Shown here: positions 1 to 6,144 of the stretch, one piece after another
Layout: each line of letters opens with the position of its first letter
How positions within the stretch are numbered: the first letter of the stretch is position 1
Origin: Planctomycetota bacterium
GTDB taxonomy: Bacteria; Planctomycetota; Planctomycetia; Isosphaerales; Isosphaeraceae
DNA: 6,144 nt
Direction of reading: 5' to 3'
Assembly (NCBI GenBank): GCA_021807585.1
Contig: JAKBCQ010000186.1
Span: 1-6,144 of the forward strand
The notes under the pieces: generated by a model
Databases searched by the model: none
Told to the model about the DNA's origin: nothing
The model's input: only the letters and a program-made list of their open reading frames with translations
Made by a program: the position numbers and the translations under genes

Positions 1-1
1 G

Positions 2-163
2 ATAGCGGCCCCCAAAACCGACGAACGCGAACTCAAACCGACCGAACCGTCACATTTCGGCGCGGTCGCGTCGCCGGCCCCGTCGAACCGAGCGAACGGC
101 AGGGGAATCGTCGCGTTCGACCGGAAACGGAATTATGAATTATATTTATATTTAATTAATTGA
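2..163 (+). CDS. Possible 3' end of an upstream gene (weak)
   Basis: This frame is open from the window edge to a TGA at 161-163, giving about 53 residues. Up to about position 130 its third codon positions are mostly G or C, as in the real genes downstream. The peptide is hydrophilic and rich in Pro, Lys, Thr and Ser, like a disordered C-terminal tail. The last ten codons run into AT-rich DNA (ending in a Tyr/Leu/Ile/Asn run), which suggests the frame may simply read into the spacer by chance. No domain is recognisable. A + strand outer-membrane channel gene would fit ahead of an RND operon, but nothing in the sequence shows that. The stretch may equally be non-coding. Confidence 0.22.
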   Translation: MAAPKTDERELKPTEPSHFGAVASPAPSNRANGRGIVAFDRKRNYELYLYLIN

Positions 164-181
164 TTTCATGCTATAATTCAT
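135..181. repeat. Perfect 10-bp inverted repeat overlapping the -10 box
   Basis: ATGAATTATA at 135-144 is the exact reverse complement of TATAATTCAT at 172-181, with 27 bases between them. The right arm contains the -10 hexamer. The arrangement could be a regulator operator spanning the promoter. Alternatively, because the left arm reads TATAAT on the - strand, it could be a second, divergent -10 element. The high AT content makes a chance repeat more likely than in the rest of the window. Confidence 0.4.
149..177 (+). promoter_or_regulatory. Extended -10 promoter for the efflux locus
   Basis: The bases TGCTATAAT at 169-177 match the extended -10 consensus (TG, one base, TATAAT). The matching -35 position, about 149-154, reads TATTTA and is poor, as is usual for extended -10 promoters. 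Transcription would begin near 184, leaving a leader of about 90 nt before the GTG start at 276. The surrounding 131-190 stretch is sharply AT-rich against a GC-rich background. A second, weaker pairing (TTGATT at 160-165 with TATGAT at 185-190, 19-bp spacing) overlaps it. That this promoter drives all three downstream genes is inferred from their shared strand and from the lack of a terminator between them. Confidence 0.55.
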
Positions 182-275
182 CTGTATGATACAAACTTCG
201 TCGTCGCGCTTGACCGGGGCGTGATCGGGGTTGATAATAAAACGATCGAGTTCGACGCAACGGGGGGTGGGAAAC

Positions 276-803
276 GTGACGACTTTTGGGCGGACGGTGC
301 ATCGTCGGGGAGGGTCGCGCTGGCTGATCGCGCTGATCGTCCTCGCGCTTTCGCACGCTCCCTTGCCCGTCGCCGATTTCCACACGATCGCGCATCACGA
401 CGCGCCCGGCGAAGTGTGCGAACTTCACGATCACCTGCTCCGCTGGCATCCCGACGCGGGTCATTCGGAGGCGATCGCGGTGCTTCACTGGCATTGGCTT
501 TCGCCGCTCGATTTCCCCTGGCAAACCGCGGGCGCCGATCGATTTCCGGCGATCCACGCGCACGCCGACGACGCCGCGATCGCGAATTGGAACGCCGACC
601 TCTCGATCGTTTCCGAGCCGTCGGCGGTGCTGCGCATCGACCTTTCGATACGCCACGACCTGGTTTACGCGATCGCTACGTGCGATCTGATCGGTGATCG
701 CGGAGAACCCCGAGCAGGCCCTCCCGCTTCGCCTTGCGCTTACTCCGCAACCTTCGGCGAATCGGGCCGTCTTATTAAACTGCTTCATCATTTCACCTGT
801 TAA
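276..803 (+). CDS. Putative exported histidine-rich protein, possible metal-binding accessory of the efflux pump
   Basis: The product is 175 aa from a GTG start preceded by GGTGG at 266-270 with a 5-nt gap; a TTG at 231 is a weaker alternative. The N-terminus looks like a signal peptide or membrane anchor: basic residues at 6-15 (RTVHRRGGSR), a hydrophobic stretch at 16-25, then a Pro/Ala region that could be cut near residue 33. The next 65 residues are rich in His: H36, H40, H41, H51, H53, H58, H63, H71, H73, H94 and H96, with C48 inside the motif GEVCELHDH. A final HHFTC ends the protein. There are about 17 His and 4 Cys in all. Codon use is strongly G/C-ending up to about residue 140, then weaker. 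I recognise no family. Position ahead of an RND pump and the His content suggest periplasmic metal binding, which is inference. The low-bias C-terminal 35 residues could mark a poorly conserved tail or a frameshift. Confidence 0.72.
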   Translation: MTTFGRTVHRRGGSRWLIALIVLALSHAPLPVADFHTIAHHDAPGEVCELHDHLLRWHPDAGHSEAIAVLHWHWLSPLDFPWQTAGADRFPAIHAHADDAAIANWNADLSIVSEPSAVLRIDLSIRHDLVYAIATCDLIGDRGEPRAGPPASPCAYSATFGESGRLIKLLHHFTC

Positions 804-1023
804 TTTTTCCTCGCGGGGAATCCGTCGCGCCGCGATCGCTCTCGAGCGAGCTTCGATCGACCGGCGCCCGATCGTTTTCGGGTTCTTCATTCGTCCAATC
901 GATCGCGATCGAAGCCGTCCGCTAGATCGGCTTGACGTTTCGCGATCTCCGCGTTCGATCGTCCAATGCTTTTGGAAACCGATCGACGCGCGTACCCAAC
1001 ACAAGCGCGAGGAATTGACAAAG
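804..1023. other. Gene-free spacer dense in CGATCG
   Basis: These 220 bases between the His-rich gene and the adaptor gene contain CGATCG seven times, at 833-838, 854-859, 869-874, 900-905, 906-911, 956-961 and 980-985. No terminator-like hairpin with a T tract is visible after the stop at 801-803, so read-through into the adaptor gene is plausible. A TTGACG at 932-937 resembles a -35 box but no good -10 follows at the right distance. The frame of the adaptor gene stays open across the spacer, but its translation here is Arg- and Ile-rich and looks non-coding. Confidence 0.6.
1009..1012 (+). promoter_or_regulatory. Ribosome binding site deciding the adaptor start
   Basis: GAGG at 1009-1012 lies 11 nt before ATG 1024. 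This supports 1024 over start codons up to 330 nt further upstream in the same open frame, whose translation does not resemble an adaptor. The spacing is slightly long. Confidence 0.5.
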
Positions 1024-2583
1024 ATGTTGCAATTGAATACGATAACAAGTCCGAAATTCAAGCCGATCGGCTCGGATTCGGGCAAATGGATCGCGGTTGC
1101 GGTCGCGGCCGTCGCCATGATTTCGTCGTGGTTTTTGATTCCGCTCGGCAAGCGGTTTTTCGCGACGGCGGACGCCAAGACCGGGGAGCAGTCGGCCGCG
1201 GCACAGGCGGAAACGCCTCAGCCGAACACGGTCAAGCTTTCGGAAGAAAAAATCAAGACGATCGGCGTGACGTTCGCCGAGGCCCGGGAGATCAGTCTCC
1301 CCGCGGTGATCACCGTCCCCGGCAAGGTTGAAGCCGATCCCGCCGGCCGAATCGACGTGCGTCCGAGGGTCGCCGGAATCGTCAAAGACGTCAGGGTGAT
1401 TCCGGGTTCGGTCGTCGGTCGGGGCGATCGGCTCGTATCGCTTGAGAGCGCCGAGATCGCGACCGCTAGGCTCGTCGTTCAGGCCAAGCTGCGCGAGCTT
1501 GCGGTCAAACGCTTCGAGGCCGATTGGAAACGCCAGGTCGCGGCCAACGTCGAGGCGATCATCCCGATGTTGCGCGCCGACGTTCCCGCGGCGACGATCG
1601 AGAAGCGGTTTGAAGGCAAATCGCTGGGATCGGATCGGGCGCTTTTGATCTCGGCTTACAGCGAACTCGAAATCGCGGTCCACGAGGAAATCAAACAGGC
1701 CGACTTGTTCAAAAAAGAAATCGTCGGCGAGCATCCGATGCTTGTATCAAAACATACTCGTGAAAGTTTGCAAGCAAAGTTTGAGGCGGCGCTCGAGCAG
1801 GTTCGGCAGGACGCCGAACTTGAGAAAAGGACGGCGGATCAGCAGCTCGAACTCGCGAAATCGAACGTGATCGACGCTTATGAGAAGTTGCGGTTGTTGG
1901 GGGTCGACGATCCGCTCCCCGATCTCGATTCGATCGTCGATCTCAAGTCGATCGCCTCGAAGGTTTCGGAATCGGACGCGCTCGCGAACTGCGTGATCAA
2001 CGCTCCGTTCGCGGGGACGATTGTCACACGCTCGCCGATGGCGGTTTTCAGTCAAAAGGTCGATCCCGCCGATACGCTCCTCACGCTCGCCGATCTCAAT
2101 CGCGTCTGGATCGTCGCGAACATCCCCGAATCGAGCTTCGCACTCTTGCCCGATCTCCGCGGATCGACGTTGAAAGTCACCGCGGCGGCGTATCCCGGTC
2201 GCACGTTCGCGTCCAAGGTCCTTTACACAAGCGCCGAGGTCGATCCCTCAACCCGCGCCGCCAGACTCGCCGCCGAGGCCGACAACCACGACATGGCGTT
2301 GCGCCTGGGTATGTTCGTTCAAGTACATATCAACACAACATCGGTCGAGAAGGGGCTCGCGATACCCGCGGCTTCGGTCGTCGAGATCGACGGCAAGTCG
2401 GGGGTTTTCGTCGCCGGAACCGAGCCGACGAGCTTCGTGTTCCATACGGTCGAGGTCGGCCGCGAGGCTGGAGGACTTCAGATCGTCAAAAAAGGGATCG
2501 AGACGGGAGCGAAAGTCGTCGCGACCGGCGCTTTCATGCTCAAAAGCGAACTGATCCTTCAGAACGAACCCGACGACGAATGA
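1024..2583 (+). CDS. czcB: HME-RND efflux periplasmic adaptor (membrane fusion protein), CzcB/CusB type
   Basis: This 519-aa protein is the adaptor that joins an inner-membrane RND pump to an outer-membrane channel. A single hydrophobic segment at 22-40 (WIAVAVAAVAMISSWFLIPL) would anchor it in the inner membrane; no lipobox is seen. The first half of the lipoyl domain lies at about 110-145 (RPRVAGIVKDV to LESAEI). A long, charged helical hairpin covers about 147-318 and ends near the family-typical KLRLLG (288-293). The second lipoyl half starts at 323 (CVINAPFAGTIV), the beta-barrel runs 360-436 and ends in LRLGMFVQV, and the membrane-proximal domain is about 446-512 with IPAASV and a final LKSEL. 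The hairpin segment is longer than I expect for CzcB or CusB. There is no His-rich or Met-rich metal-binding N-terminus. The pump gene follows after 76 bases. The family is clear; the czcB symbol is by family and context, since substrate is not proven. Confidence 0.92.
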   Translation: MLQLNTITSPKFKPIGSDSGKWIAVAVAAVAMISSWFLIPLGKRFFATADAKTGEQSAAAQAETPQPNTVKLSEEKIKTIGVTFAEAREISLPAVITVPGKVEADPAGRIDVRPRVAGIVKDVRVIPGSVVGRGDRLVSLESAEIATARLVVQAKLRELAVKRFEADWKRQVAANVEAIIPMLRADVPAATIEKRFEGKSLGSDRALLISAYSELEIAVHEEIKQADLFKKEIVGEHPMLVSKHTRESLQAKFEAALEQVRQDAELEKRTADQQLELAKSNVIDAYEKLRLLGVDDPLPDLDSIVDLKSIASKVSESDALANCVINAPFAGTIVTRSPMAVFSQKVDPADTLLTLADLNRVWIVANIPESSFALLPDLRGSTLKVTAAAYPGRTFASKVLYTSAEVDPSTRAARLAAEADNHDMALRLGMFVQVHINTTSVEKGLAIPAASVVEIDGKSGVFVAGTEPTSFVFHTVEVGREAGGLQIVKKGIETGAKVVATGAFMLKSELILQNEPDDE

Positions 2584-2659
2584 CGATCGATCGCCGATCG
2601 CCATAAGATAATAACACATAAACATAGCGATTGTTTCATCGATTCAAGCGGAGACCGCG

Positions 2660-5600
2660 ATGCTTAACGCGCTGATCGAAACGGCCTTGCGGAATCGGTT
2701 CCTGGTGCTTACGGGAACGTTGCTGATCGCGGGATTGGGGGTTTACTCGGCGCTCAATCTGCCGATCGACGCGGTTCCCGATCTCACCAATTTACAAGTT
2801 CAAGTGATTACGGAAGCCCCCGCTCTGAGCCCGCTCGAGGTGGAAACGTACCTCTCGTTCCCGGTCGAGGGGGCGATGAGCGGGCTGCCGAACGTCGAGA
2901 CGATTCGCTCGATCTCGAAGTTCGGCATCTCGGTCGTGACGATCGTCTTTTACGAGGGAACCGATATTTACCGGGCGCGGCAGCTCGTCGGCGAACGGCT
3001 GCCGAAAGCCGCCGCGGCGATCCCTCCCGGCTACGGCAAGCCGACGTTGGGGCCGATCACGACGGCGCTCGGCGAGGTGTTCCAGTTTCAAATCAAAGAC
3101 ACCACGGGAACGCATACGCCGATGGAATTACGGACGCTGCTCGATTGGCACGTCGCGTATCAACTGCGAAGCGTTCCGGGCGTCACCGAGATCAACAGCC
3201 ACGGGGGGGAGCTCAAGACGTATCAGGTCGAGCTCGATCCCGACCGATTGGCAAATTTTCATTTGTCGATGACCGACGTATTCACGGCGCTCGATGCCAA
3301 CAACGCCAACGTCGGCGGCGGGTATCTGGTGCGCGAAGGGGAGGCGCGGTACATCCGGGGAGAAAGCCAAACGCATACCGCCGAGGACATCGCGGCGATC
3401 GTCATCGACGAACGTAACGGAGTTCCGGTGCGGGTTTCGGACGTCGCGTCGGTGCACACGGCGCCGATGATTCGCGCCGGGCTCGTCACCCGCGACGGCA
3501 AGGGAGAGATCGTCACCGGGCTGGTGATGATGTTGATCGGCGAAAATTCGCGCCGCGTCGTCGAACGTGTCAAGGAAGAAATCGTCGAGATTCAAAAAAC
3601 GCTCCCCAAGGGAGTCGTCATTGAACCGCTTTATGATCGCAAACACTTGATCGATCAAACCCTGGGAACGGTTCTCAAAAACCTCACCGAGGGGGGCGTG
3701 CTCGTGATCGTCACGCTTCTCGTATTGCTCGGAAACCTCCGCGGCGGAGTGATCACCGCGTTGGCGATTCCGCTTTCGATGCTCTTCGCCGCCAACATCA
3801 TGCTCGCGACGGGAGTGACCGCCAGCCTGATGAGCCTGGGAGCGATCGATTTCGGCATGATCGTCGATTCCAGCGTGATCATGATCGAAAACTGCGTGCG
3901 AAGGCTGGCGCACGAAGGGAACTCGAGGCCCAAGATCGAAATCATTCGCGACGCCGCAGTCGAGGTCCGCAAACCGACGATGTTCGGCGAATTGATCATC
4001 GCAATCGTCTATTTACCGATCCTTGCGCTTCAGGGGACCGAGGGAAAGATGTTCCGCCCGATGGCGCTCACCGTGATCTTCGCGCTTTTCGGCTCGATGG
4101 TTCTCTCGCTCACGCTCATGCCCGTGCTCGCCTCGATCGGACTGAGCTCGAAGGCCGAGGAAAAAGAAATTTGGCTCATACGTATGATCAAAAAAGTTTA
4201 TGAGCCGATTTTAAAGATCGCGATGCGTCGACCCGTCGCGATCACGATCGTCGCGCTCGGCCTGATCGCTGCGAGCATACCCGTAGCGCTCAATCTGGGG
4301 GGCGAATTCATGCCCAAACTCAACGAGGGAGACCTGCTGATCGAGGCCGTGCGGATCCCGTCGGCGGCGCTCGACGACGCGGTCGTCGCGGGAACCCGGA
4401 TCGAAAAACTCCTCAAAGACAACATCCCCGAGGTCAGGCTCGTTTACTGCAAAACGGGACGCCCCGAGATCGCCAACGACGTTATGGGAGTGCATCAGAC
4501 AGATGTTTGGACCCTCCTTTATCCCCAAAACCAATGGCGCAAAGGAGTAACACGTGAAGATCTGATTGAGCAAATGGATAAATTGCTCGCCGACAACGTT
4601 CCGGGGGTGAAATTCGGCTTCAGTCAGCCGATCGAGATGCGCGTCAACGAGCTTGTCGCGGGGGTGAAGAGCGACGTCGCGGTTTTGATTCAGGGCCCCG
4701 ATCTCGACGTCCTCCGCCGCAAATCGCTCGAGGTCGAGCGAGTTCTCGGCAAGATCCCGGGCGCGCGCGACATCAAAACGCCGACGACGGGACGATTGCC
4801 GATGCTTCGTATATCGGTTAGGCGCGATCAACTCGCTCGTTATGGAATCAAAGCGCAAGACGTTCTTCAAGCCGTCTCGGCGCTCGGCGGCACGACGATC
4901 GGAGTCGCCTTCGAGGGGCAAATTCGCCATCCGATCCAGATTCGCTTGCCCGTGTCGTGGCGCAACGACCCCGAACGTATCGGCTCGATCCGCGTCGTCG
5001 ACCCCAAGGGAATCGCAATCCCGATCCGCGAACTCGCCGATATCCGCATGGAAGAAGGCCCGAGCGAAATCGAACGCGAAAACATCCAGCGCCGCGCAGT
5101 CGTCGGAGTGAACGTCAGAGGCCGCGATATCGCGGGGTTCGTCAAGGATGCGCGAAAAGCGATCGAAAAAAATGTCCACTTCGACGACGGTTATCGTACC
5201 AGGATCGGCGGACAATTTGAACACCTCCAAACCGCGTCGCAACGGCTCCTTATCGTCGTCCCAATCGCATTATTATTGATTTTCTTGTTACTATATAGTA
5301 CTTTTCACTCGTTGAGCCTGGCGGCTTTGATTTATCTGGCGGTGCCGACCGCCGCGACGGGAGGGGTATTCGCGCTCGCGTGGCGCGGGCTGCCGTTTTC
5401 GATCTCGGCGGGGGTGGGATTCATCGCGCTCTTCGGCGTCGCGGTGCTCAACGGGCTCGTCTGGGTCAACACCGTCGATCATCTGCGCAAAGAAGGCGTC
5501 GAGCCGCACGAGGCGTCGCGCGAGGCGTCGCTCGTCCGCCTCAGGCCGATCCTCATGACGGCGCTCGTCGCCGGGCTCGGATTTCTGCCGATGGCCACCT

Positions 5601-5746
5601 CGACGACCCCGGGCGCGGAAATCCAACGCCCCCTCGCGACCGTCGTCATCGGCGGGCTCGTCACCTCGACGATCCTCACGACACTCGTCCTACCGGCGAT
5701 TTATCCCTGGTTCGTCGCCGCCAAACCCAAACCCGTCGAAATCTAA
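2660..5746 (+). CDS. czcA: Heavy-metal RND efflux pump (CzcA family), probably divalent cations
   Basis: The 1028-aa product is a proton-driven inner-membrane transporter with normal family length (about 1020-1070). The ATG has GGAG at 2650-2653, 6 nt upstream. The layout is the RND plan: TM1 near 13-33, a large periplasmic loop opening with NLPIDAVPDLTNLQVQV, TM2-TM6 between about 345 and 493, TM7 near 524-545, a second periplasmic loop, and TM8-TM12 from 863 to 1019. TM4 reads DFGMIVDSSVIMIEN, so D397, D403 and E410 match the proton/cation relay residues D402, D408 and E415 of CzcA. The second loop has FSQPIEMRVNELVAGVK (654-670), the CzcA-type signature, unlike CusA of Cu(I)/Ag(I) pumps. 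This points to Zn, Co, Cd or Ni export; the exact metal is not readable. One variation is VDSS where CzcA has VDGA. Codon use is mostly G/C-ending, with an A/T-ending run at 871-882 in TM8. It is the last gene before a strong terminator. Confidence 0.96.
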   Translation: MLNALIETALRNRFLVLTGTLLIAGLGVYSALNLPIDAVPDLTNLQVQVITEAPALSPLEVETYLSFPVEGAMSGLPNVETIRSISKFGISVVTIVFYEGTDIYRARQLVGERLPKAAAAIPPGYGKPTLGPITTALGEVFQFQIKDTTGTHTPMELRTLLDWHVAYQLRSVPGVTEINSHGGELKTYQVELDPDRLANFHLSMTDVFTALDANNANVGGGYLVREGEARYIRGESQTHTAEDIAAIVIDERNGVPVRVSDVASVHTAPMIRAGLVTRDGKGEIVTGLVMMLIGENSRRVVERVKEEIVEIQKTLPKGVVIEPLYDRKHLIDQTLGTVLKNLTEGGVLVIVTLLVLLGNLRGGVITALAIPLSMLFAANIMLATGVTASLMSLGAIDFGMIVDSSVIMIENCVRRLAHEGNSRPKIEIIRDAAVEVRKPTMFGELIIAIVYLPILALQGTEGKMFRPMALTVIFALFGSMVLSLTLMPVLASIGLSSKAEEKEIWLIRMIKKVYEPILKIAMRRPVAITIVALGLIAASIPVALNLGGEFMPKLNEGDLLIEAVRIPSAALDDAVVAGTRIEKLLKDNIPEVRLVYCKTGRPEIANDVMGVHQTDVWTLLYPQNQWRKGVTREDLIEQMDKLLADNVPGVKFGFSQPIEMRVNELVAGVKSDVAVLIQGPDLDVLRRKSLEVERVLGKIPGARDIKTPTTGRLPMLRISVRRDQLARYGIKAQDVLQAVSALGGTTIGVAFEGQIRHPIQIRLPVSWRNDPERIGSIRVVDPKGIAIPIRELADIRMEEGPSEIERENIQRRAVVGVNVRGRDIAGFVKDARKAIEKNVHFDDGYRTRIGGQFEHLQTASQRLLIVVPIALLLIFLLLYSTFHSLSLAALIYLAVPTAATGGVFALAWRGLPFSISAGVGFIALFGVAVLNGLVWVNTVDHLRKEGVEPHEASREASLVRLRPILMTALVAGLGFLPMATSTTPGAEIQRPLATVVIGGLVTSTILTTLVLPAIYPWFVAAKPKPVEI

Positions 5747-5774
5747 CATCATGCGTCGATCTTAACACTCCAAC

Positions 5775-5822
5775 ATCGGTTGATCGAATCGCGAATCGGC
5801 GCTTCGATCAACCGATTTTTTT
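5775..5822 (+). terminator. Rho-independent terminator of the efflux operon
   Basis: A perfect 14-bp stem pairs ATCGGTTGATCGAA (5775-5788) with TTCGATCAACCGAT (5803-5816) around a 14-nt loop, followed by seven T residues (5816-5822). It begins 28 bases after the pump stop codon. There is no A tract before the left arm, so it should work for the + strand only and not for the convergent peptidase gene. Confidence 0.92.
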
Positions 5823-5830
5823 ATAATGGT

Positions 5831-5845
5831 TCGATATAATATCGA
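5831..5845. repeat. Short AT-rich palindrome between convergent genes
   Basis: TCGATATAATATCGA has 7-bp perfect arms around one central A. It sits 8 bases beyond the T tract of the terminator. It contains a TATAAT but no -35 box at proper spacing on the + strand, so a promoter is not supported. It could be a protein-binding site or chance in a genome rich in GATC-type words. Confidence 0.3.
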
Positions 5846-5915
5846 TCCGTCCGACGACGACCCCGCGGCGCGTCAATCGCGTCGGAGCGGTTTGCGGACG
5901 CCCCCTCGCGAAGAA

Positions 5916-6144
5916 TCACCCTCGAGAAGCCATCAGTTCCTCGATCGCATCCGCCTCGATCGGGATGTCGGGCATCAAAGTGACCCCTCCCGATTCGGTG
6001 ACCAGAACCGTGTCTTCTATACGAATGCCGAAACCTTCATCTCTGATGTAGATCGCGGGTTCGCATGTCATCACCCACCCCGCCGTAACGGGGGCGTCGA
6101 CGATCTGAACGTCGTGGACGTCGAGCCCGATCGAATGGCCGATT
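5916..6144 (-). CDS. pepP: Aminopeptidase P-like M24 metallopeptidase, C-terminal part
   Basis: The last 75 residues of a - strand gene are present, with a TGA at 5918-5916; the rest lies beyond the window edge. M24 enzymes of the pita-bread fold remove an N-terminal residue next to proline (Xaa-Pro aminopeptidase) using two metal ions, usually Mn, in the cytoplasm. Visible family blocks in order are GHSIGLDVHD, with the metal-ligand His and the second active-site His (H354 and H361 in E. coli PepP), then TCEPAIYI, with the ligand Glu (E383), then GFGIRIEDTVLVTESGG, with the ligand Glu (E406). All metal ligands expected in this region are present. The usual EPG is EPA here. The ending EEIxALM-like tail (EAIEELM type) is also typical. 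Prolidase-like relatives share these blocks, so the exact specificity is uncertain. The gene converges on the efflux operon and is probably unrelated in function. Confidence 0.88.
   Translation of the reverse strand, partial: IGHSIGLDVHDVQIVDAPVTAGWVMTCEPAIYIRDEGFGIRIEDTVLVTESGGVTLMPDIPIEADAIEELMASRG

Noticed and set aside
221..697. + strand open frame overlapping the His-rich gene in another frame
   Set aside because: Its product is dominated by Arg and Ala and lacks a signal peptide or domain, whereas the competing frame has a ribosome site, signal peptide and proper codon bias.
932..961. Possible promoter (TTGACG) before the adaptor gene
   Set aside because: At 16-18 bp downstream there is only GC-rich sequence (TCGATC) with no resemblance to a -10 box.
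171..1178. Long - strand open frame (335 codons) opposite the His-rich gene and the spacer
   Set aside because: Its translation is extremely rich in Arg, Ile and Ser with no domain, and it opposes two well-supported genes. Palindromic GATCG words and G/C-ending codons readily keep antisense frames open.
3128..3913. - strand open frame (261 codons) inside the pump gene
   Set aside because: It is an antisense shadow of the first periplasmic loop and TM2-TM4 of the pump; composition is His/Arg/Asp-rich as expected for the complement of G/C-ending codons.
4211..5242. Long - strand open frame (343 codons) inside the pump gene
   Set aside because: It is fully antisense to a strongly conserved RND coding region, rich in Asp and Arg, and has no recognisable protein features.
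5822..5840. Two TATAAT hexamers after the terminator as + strand promoters
   Set aside because: Neither has a -35 box at usable distance or a TG extension, and no + strand gene follows them.
5876..5908. Possible terminator for the - strand peptidase gene
   Set aside because: Only about 5 bp pair (GCGTC with GACGC) around a long loop and no T tract follows on the - strand.
1..6144. CRISPR arrays, tRNA or rRNA genes, insertion sequences, integrase sites
   Set aside because: No regularly spaced direct repeats, no cloverleaf-like or rRNA-like sequence and no transposase or terminal repeats were seen on either strand.

Overview
The window looks like part of a chromosome from a GC-rich bacterium (roughly 58-60% G+C by eye). 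A planctomycete-type organism is the best guess. The guess rests on the style of the proteins, strong G/C-ending codon use, and a very high density of the hexamer CGATCG (about 35 copies by hand count, where about two would be expected by chance). No marker gene proves the phylum.

The main content is a heavy-metal efflux locus on the + strand. An AT-rich spacer (about 131-190) holds a consensus extended -10 promoter overlapped by one arm of a perfect 10-bp inverted repeat. Next comes a small gene (276-803) for an apparently exported, histidine-rich protein of no family I recognise. A 220-base gap unusually dense in CGATCG follows. Then come a membrane fusion (periplasmic adaptor) protein of the CzcB/CusB type (1024-2583) and an HME-RND inner-membrane pump of the CzcA type (2660-5746). 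A strong rho-independent terminator (5775-5822) closes the unit. The pump carries the Asp/Asp/Glu set in TM4 and the periplasmic signature typical of divalent-cation (Zn/Co/Cd/Ni) pumps, not those of Cu(I)/Ag(I) CusA.

On the - strand, convergent with the pump operon, lies the C-terminal end of an aminopeptidase P-like M24 metallopeptidase (5916-6144), cut by the window edge. The first ~163 bases may hold the 3' end of another + strand gene, but this is weakly supported.

Inferred working model: the RND pump takes divalent metal ions from the periplasm or cytoplasm, the adaptor links it to an outer-membrane channel (not encoded here), and the His-rich protein may bind metal outside the cytoplasmic membrane. 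No regulator gene and no outer-membrane factor gene are visible in the window.
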